Shown here: in pieces, positions 31,414 to 35,120 of the stretch | Layout of the letters: each line of letters starts with the position of its first letter | How positions within the stretch are numbered: position 1 is the stretch's first letter | NCBI GenBank assembly: GCA_900322095.1 | Contig: ONYS01000014.1 | Location: 1 to 35,120 of the forward strand | Reading direction: 5' to 3' | From: an uncultured Prevotella sp. | GTDB taxonomy: Bacteria; Bacteroidota; Bacteroidia; Bacteroidales; Bacteroidaceae | Length of the DNA: 35,120 nucleotides | Program-made: the position numbers and the translations under genes | Notes under the pieces: model-generated | Database searches by the model: none | The model's input: only the letters and a program-made list of their open reading frames with translations | What the model was told of the DNA's origin: nothing

Positions 31414-32550
31414 ATGCAACAGAAAAGATTATTCGAAAGAGCACATGCCGGTGGCATGGATGTGAAGAACCGTTTTGTGCGTTCAGCAGTATGGATGCGT
31501 TGGGCCGACGATGAGGGCCACCTCACCCAAGGCCTCTGCGACTTCTACCGTCGGTTGGTCGATGGTGGTGTGGGTACCATCCTCACCGGATACACCTATA
31601 TCGAGCCATCAGGCAAGGCCAACATCCGTCAGGCAGGCTTCTACGATGACAGCTTTATCGATGAGTGGAAAGTCCTCACTGATTATGCCCACTCCCACGA
31701 CACCCGCATGGTGCTGCAGGTAGCTTACGGCGGATCGCAATCAGGTATGGACAAAGATTATCCTTACACCGTCTTCGGTCCCTCGGCCGTGCGCAATCCC
31801 AAGACTGGTGTCACGCCCGTGGAGATGACCGTGGAGGACATTAAGGGCCGGGAGCGCGTCTTTGCCCAAGCCGCTCAGCGAGCACGCCGTGCCGGCTTCG
31901 ACGGCATCGAGGTCCATGCTGCCCATGGCTATCTGCTGAGTCAGTTCCTCACGCCATACTTCAACCACCGTACCGACGACTATGGCGGTCCTATCCACAA
32001 CCGTGCCCGCTTCCTCTATGAGACGCTGCAAGCTATGCGCCAAGCAGTAGGTCCCGACTTTCCCATCTGACTGAAGACCAACCTCTTCGATGCCACGGAG
32101 AATTCTGCCGACGGCATGACGTTTGACGAGGCAAAGGAGGTACTCAAGCATATCGACGAGATGAAGGTGGTCGACATCATCGAGCCCAGCGCGTCCAACG
32201 AGTCCCTCGCCACCGTCACCGGCATCCATAAGCATGTGCGCAAGCCGGAGACGCAGTCTTACTTTCGCTCTTATCTCAAGGAGCTTTCCACGATTATCTC
32301 CACGCCGCTCATCCTGCTGGGTGGCAACCGAAGCATGGACATCATTGAAGAAGTGATGAACGACGTGCCCAATATCCAGCTGGCATCCCTTGGTCGGCCG
32401 CTGCTCTCCGAGCCCGACCTGATCAACAAATGGGCTGAGAACCGCGACTATCGTCCACGCTGTGTGTCGTGCAACCACTGCTGGGACACCGAGCCGAGCA
32501 GCTGCATTCTAAACCGCAAGCAGCTCAATATCAGAGTATTAGAAAAATAA
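31414..32550 (+). pseudogene. Old-Yellow-Enzyme-type NADH:flavin oxidoreductase with an in-frame TGA
   Basis: The frame from 31414 to 32550 encodes an OYE/COG1902 TIM-barrel of 378 codons, interrupted only by TGA at codon 219 (32068-32070). Before the stop are KNRFVRSAVW, VLQVAYGGSQ, FDGIEVHAAHGYLLSQFLTP and DDYGGPIHNRARF, the usual FMN- and substrate-binding motifs. After it the frame continues with ILLGGNRSM and LASLGRPLLSEPDL, ending with a four-cysteine cluster (CVSCNHC, then C) like the iron-sulfur site of 2,4-dienoyl-CoA reductase. The stop falls in FPI-stop-LKTN, where relatives often have Trp, so TGG to TGA is the simplest event. TGA ends several intact genes here, so it is not reassigned. 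Truncated products would lack the C-terminal third. Confidence 0.8.
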
Positions 32551-32555
32551 GAACC

Positions 32556-33470
32556 ATGTCGAAGAAATCAATACTTATCATTTTCCTTCTGTTGGGACTA
32601 TATAGCCCGACAAGTTGCGCCCAATTGACAAGAAGCCAATATAAGTCCATCACCGAGGGAAAAGACGCCTCGGTAGGGGTGGCTGTCGTATGCGGCAAAA
32701 TGAAATCGGCATTTCGCAACGACATTCATTACCCATTGATGAGCGTAGTGAAGTTTCCTGTGGCCGTTTGCGCATTGAAGAAGATGGAATGCGAAGGCGA
32801 CTCTGTTGACCGGATGGTTACATTATCGCCAAATCAGTTGCACGACGGCACCTACTGTCCATTACGCAGCGAACACCCCGATGGCTGGGCCATGGTGAGC
32901 ATTCGGCAGATACTGGACTACGCTCTGCGGCTGAGTGACAACAACGCTTGCGACTGGCTGATAGACTATTGCGGAGGCATTGAAAGGGTGGACACATTCG
33001 TGCGGTCGTTAGGAATCAAGGGCTTCAAACTCACACAGACGGAGGCCCAGATGCATGAGGATATCTTCCGGTGCTACCTCAATAGTGCACATCCTATGGA
33101 TGTGGCAAACCTTTTTGAGAAGGTCTTTTCTGGTGGAGTGATATCCAAAGATCATCTCTCACTTATAGAACAGTCGATGACAAAGACGGCCACAGGAAAC
33201 AATAAACTCAAGGCTGGTTTCCCGAGGACACTAGCCTTTGTGCACAAGACAGGTCACTCCGATCGTTACATCAAGCCTACGGACTCAGGAGCATCGGCTT
33301 TTGGTCGTATGGTTGGCGATTGTGACGCGGGTTTCCTAATATTACCAGATGGCAGGAAATGCTTTGTTGTAGTACTCATCAAAGACTCCGCGCTCAGCGA
33401 TGGAGGCAACGAACAGATTTTCCAAAGCATCGCCCGCGGCATAAGCCAGAACCTTAAACTTAACGAGTAA
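32556..33470 (+). CDS. Class A beta-lactamase, subclass A2 (PER/CfxA-like)
   Basis: A 304-residue serine beta-lactamase with a signal peptide ending near TSCAQ (residue 20-23; a lipobox-like cysteine is possible). The active-site S63-V-V-K66, S127-D-N129 and K231-T-G233 are intact. The omega loop reads TEAQMHED with the general-base Glu at 163 and His four residues later, where most class A enzymes have Asn170. PER-type enzymes have the same change. It is clearly distinct from the CfxA proteins I can recall. It probably hydrolyses penicillins and cephalosporins in the periplasm, but the spectrum cannot be told. The ATG is 5 bp after the oxidoreductase stop, so expression may depend on that promoter. 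The next small frame overlaps its stop. Confidence 0.9.
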   Translation: MSKKSILIIFLLLGLYSPTSCAQLTRSQYKSITEGKDASVGVAVVCGKMKSAFRNDIHYPLMSVVKFPVAVCALKKMECEGDSVDRMVTLSPNQLHDGTYCPLRSEHPDGWAMVSIRQILDYALRLSDNNACDWLIDYCGGIERVDTFVRSLGIKGFKLTQTEAQMHEDIFRCYLNSAHPMDVANLFEKVFSGGVISKDHLSLIEQSMTKTATGNNKLKAGFPRTLAFVHKTGHSDRYIKPTDSGASAFGRMVGDCDAGFLILPDGRKCFVVVLIKDSALSDGGNEQIFQSIARGISQNLKLNE

Positions 33471-33673
33471 TGTCTTATCCTTATTCTGACTGCAATTTAT
33501 CCGAAGCCTGGTTTACACTACGTAGAGACAATAACACAGGTTCTGATGTTTTACATGCAGCCAGACTCCTGAATATAATGCCGGATCCGCTGAAAGCCTT
33601 GCTCCTTGGAGTAAAGCTTGGGTACAAGGATCTTGTTGACCAGATGCAGATGGACCATAGTTTTTTCTACTAG
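33470..33673 (+). CDS. Small unknown protein overlapping the beta-lactamase stop
   Basis: A 67-codon frame whose ATG overlaps the beta-lactamase TAA (TAATG), an arrangement that suggests coupled translation. The product (MSYPYSDCNLSEAWFTLRR at the start, ending DHSFFY) has no signal peptide, no membrane segment and no family I recognise. It has a short helical stretch DPLKALLLGVKLGYKDLVDQM. It stops just where the sequence becomes AT-rich before the IS630 gene, so it may be the truncated front of a longer protein. It could also be non-coding. Confidence 0.45.
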   Translation: MSYPYSDCNLSEAWFTLRRDNNTGSDVLHAARLLNIMPDPLKALLLGVKLGYKDLVDQMQMDHSFFY

Positions 33674-33944
33674 TGTAGTGTCCTATTCATATTGACTTGT
33701 ATCTATATATGAGCTACGTGTTAATTAATCAAAATATTTCAACATATAAAATTGACTAATGCTATCCATTAATATGGCATCAAATCTTCCTATAGACTTT
33801 CAAGCACGACTATAACATGGCTATTTCCCTGCTTGTAGACGTTGTTTTTAGAGGGCTCACATAGGGGGATACGCTGAGTGTGGTTACATTGAAATACACG
33901 CTTAATATCTTGATATTCAATATGTTAAGTAATGTATATTTGCT

Positions 33945-33974
33945 TTTGTATATGCGATTAAAGCCCTATTTTTG
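33945..33974 (+). promoter_or_regulatory. Promoter of the IS630 transposase with an overlapping dyad
   Basis: TTTG (33945-33948), 18 bp, then TATTTTTG (33967-33974). The inverted repeat TTGCATT (33972-33978)/AATGCAA (33984-33990) covers the end of the -7 box and the expected start point, so it could be an operator. Confidence 0.55.
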
Positions 33975-34005
33975 CATTATAACAATGCAATAAAGTATAC
34001 ATCTT

Positions 34006-34512
34006 ATGGGCAGACACACAACAATAATAGAGTTGACTGACGAGCAGTTGAAATATGTCAAGAAAATGCGTAAAGCAAAATCAACTTGCCAAACATTGAG
34101 AAGTAGATGCCAGATTTTCTTGGATTTGGATGTTAATCATGGTAAGCAATTTACTTGTGAGCAATGTGCTCACTCTAACGGTGTAAGTATAAAGACGGTC
34201 TATACTGCTATTCAGAACTATGCAACAAATGGGTTAGAAAAAGCGCTGACCCTGAACCGTGGCGAAGGATCCAATCACTCACGTCGCAAGGTTGACGGGC
34301 GTGCTGAAGCCAATATCATAAAATTGGCATGTGGCCCCGCTCCTGAGGGCCACTCCAGATGGACTTTAAGACTTTTGGCAGACAAGTCAAGAATAGTGTT
34401 GGACGAACCTGTTAGCAAGTCTACAATAGGAAACGTATTAAAAAAAACGAACTTCGGCCGCACAAAAGCCAATACTGGTGCATTGCCAACGAAGAAGATG
34501 CCGAATTCGTAG
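34006..34512 (+). CDS. IS630-family transposase, first frame (DNA-binding part)
   Basis: A 168-codon frame encoding the N-terminal part of an IS630 transposase. A helix-turn-helix (ANGVSIKTVY-like, here SNGVSIKTVYTAIQNYATNG, near residues 60-80) is followed by the second DNA-binding region WTLRLLADKSR and STIGNVLKK. The normal protein continues NELRPHKSQYWCI, which lies in the -1 frame. The switch falls at a run of eight A (34440-34447) after codon 147. Without a shift the protein ends with 21 unrelated residues at 34512. Confidence 0.85.
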   Translation: MGRHTTIIELTDEQLKYVKKMRKAKSTCQTLRSRCQIFLDLDVNHGKQFTCEQCAHSNGVSIKTVYTAIQNYATNGLEKALTLNRGEGSNHSRRKVDGRAEANIIKLACGPAPEGHSRWTLRLLADKSRIVLDEPVSKSTIGNVLKKTNFGRTKANTGALPTKKMPNS

Positions 34513-35120
34513 CATGCATGGAAGATGTTCTCGATGTCTATGAACGTCCTTACGATCCAGACTACCCTGTCATCTGCATGGATGAGAAACCATACCAACT
34601 CTTGGGTGATGCGCGTGAACCCAAGGACATGAAGCCCGGCAAGGACAAAAAGATTGACTCCGAATATGTAAGAAATGGAACATGCAGTATCTTTGCTTTT
34701 GTTGAACCGCTTGCCGGTTGGCATCACCAAAGTGTCAGAGAACATAGAACCGCAGTGGATTGGGCTGAAGAAATAAAGTGGTTGGTTGACCACAGACCGG
34801 AAGCAAAGAAGATTGTCCTTGTCATGGACAATCTGAACACGCATAAAATATCGTCCTTGTATAAAAAGTACGACCCCGAGACAGCAAGAAGTATACGACG
34901 CAAGCTGGAAATTCACTATACACCCAAACACGGCAGTTGGCTTGACATGGCAGAAATAGAATTGAACATGATGACACGGCAGTGTTTGAACAGAAGAATT
35001 CAGGATATATCTGTTTTAAGGAAAGAACTATCCGCATGGGAGACCGACAAGAATGACGAAAGCAAGAAGATTGTCTGGCAGTTCCGTACAGAGGATGCAA
35101 GAGTGAAGTTAATTTCTCTT
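34446..35120 (+). CDS. IS630-family transposase, second frame (DDE catalytic part), cut by the window edge
   Basis: In the -1 frame relative to the first part, translation continues NELRPHKSQYWCIANEEDAE and then MEDVLDVYERPYDPDYPV without a stop to the window end. The DDE residues are visible: D in ICMDEKPYQ (34581-34583), D in VMDNLNTH (34827-34829) and E in WLDMAEIELN (34953-34955). This part has no convincing start of its own, so it is probably made by ribosomal frameshifting at the A8 run as a fused protein. Only a few dozen residues or fewer should be missing at the C-terminus. Confidence 0.85.

Larger units (their letters stand above)
33674..35120 (+). mobile_element. IS630-family insertion sequence, right end outside the window
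   Basis: The transposase gene (34006 to beyond the window edge) is preceded by a 332-bp AT-rich stretch without genes. It contains a promoter (33945-33974) and a 7-bp inverted repeat. The left terminus cannot be fixed without the right end. A TA at 33672 followed by GTGTAGTGTCCTATTC is one candidate, since IS630 elements insert at TA; the true boundary could be anywhere up to about 33940. Confidence 0.6.

Noticed and set aside
31741..32478. 245-codon minus frame opposite the oxidoreductase
   Set aside because: Spans the in-frame TGA of a clear oxidoreductase and has no motifs of its own.
34275..34931. 218-codon minus frame inside the IS630 element
   Set aside because: It opposes the catalytic part of the transposase, which carries clear DDE motifs.

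Overview
The window looks like chromosomal DNA of a Bacteroidales bacterium, most likely Prevotellaceae (Prevotella/Segatella-like). The evidence is a FimB/Mfa2-type lipoprotein, DUF1573 and DUF4494 proteins, an NspC-type polyamine enzyme, an oxygen-independent NrdD/NrdG pair, a subclass A2 beta-lactamase, and promoters of the Bacteroidota form (-33 TTTG/TTG, about 20 bp, -7 TAnnTTTG) in front of many genes. No rRNA or tRNA gene was seen.

Layout. 1-150: an exact 24-bp array that looks like the end of an IS21-type element, then a fimbrial-type lipoprotein. 1.1-9.3 kb: housekeeping units lepA-crp/fnr (-), a small lipoprotein (+), pheT-yebC (-), a zinc metallopeptidase (+) and an acidic-tailed unknown protein (-), closed by strong hairpin terminators between converging genes. 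9.5-12.1 kb: a DUF1573 protein and an exported arginine-deiminase-family enzyme, with two different 22-bp tandem repeat arrays on either side of the latter. 12.1-17.6 kb (-): ftsK-lolA, a multi-pass membrane protein and kdsB (DNA segregation and envelope building). 17.7-21.6 kb (+): a compact operon of a DEDDy exonuclease, an RlmI-like methyltransferase, tilS and a secreted unknown. 21.7-25.9 kb (-): an iron/cobalamin-type binding lipoprotein and permease (no ATPase here), tcdA and nspC. 26.1-27.5 kb (+): DUF4494 and a YggS/PLPBP protein. 27.6-30.3 kb (-): nrdD-nrdG.

30.4-33.7 kb is the accessory part. A REP-like hairpin repeat (a second copy lies near 26.05 kb) abuts a flavodoxin-like scrap. 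Next come an HxlR regulator broken by a frameshift, a divergent Old-Yellow-Enzyme-type flavin oxidoreductase interrupted by one in-frame TGA, and an intact PER/CfxA-type class A beta-lactamase 5 bp behind it. A near-perfect 18-bp palindrome sits between the divergent HxlR and oxidoreductase genes and is a good operator candidate. This reads as a decaying thiol/redox-stress module whose promoter may still drive the beta-lactamase. The window ends inside an IS630-family element whose transposase is split into two frames by an A8 run, as expected for -1 frameshifting.

I found no convincing wholly new defence or biosynthetic system. The most unusual signals are the array of dyads spaced every 11 bp at 10.17-10.26 kb and the decayed HxlR/oxidoreductase/beta-lactamase locus.
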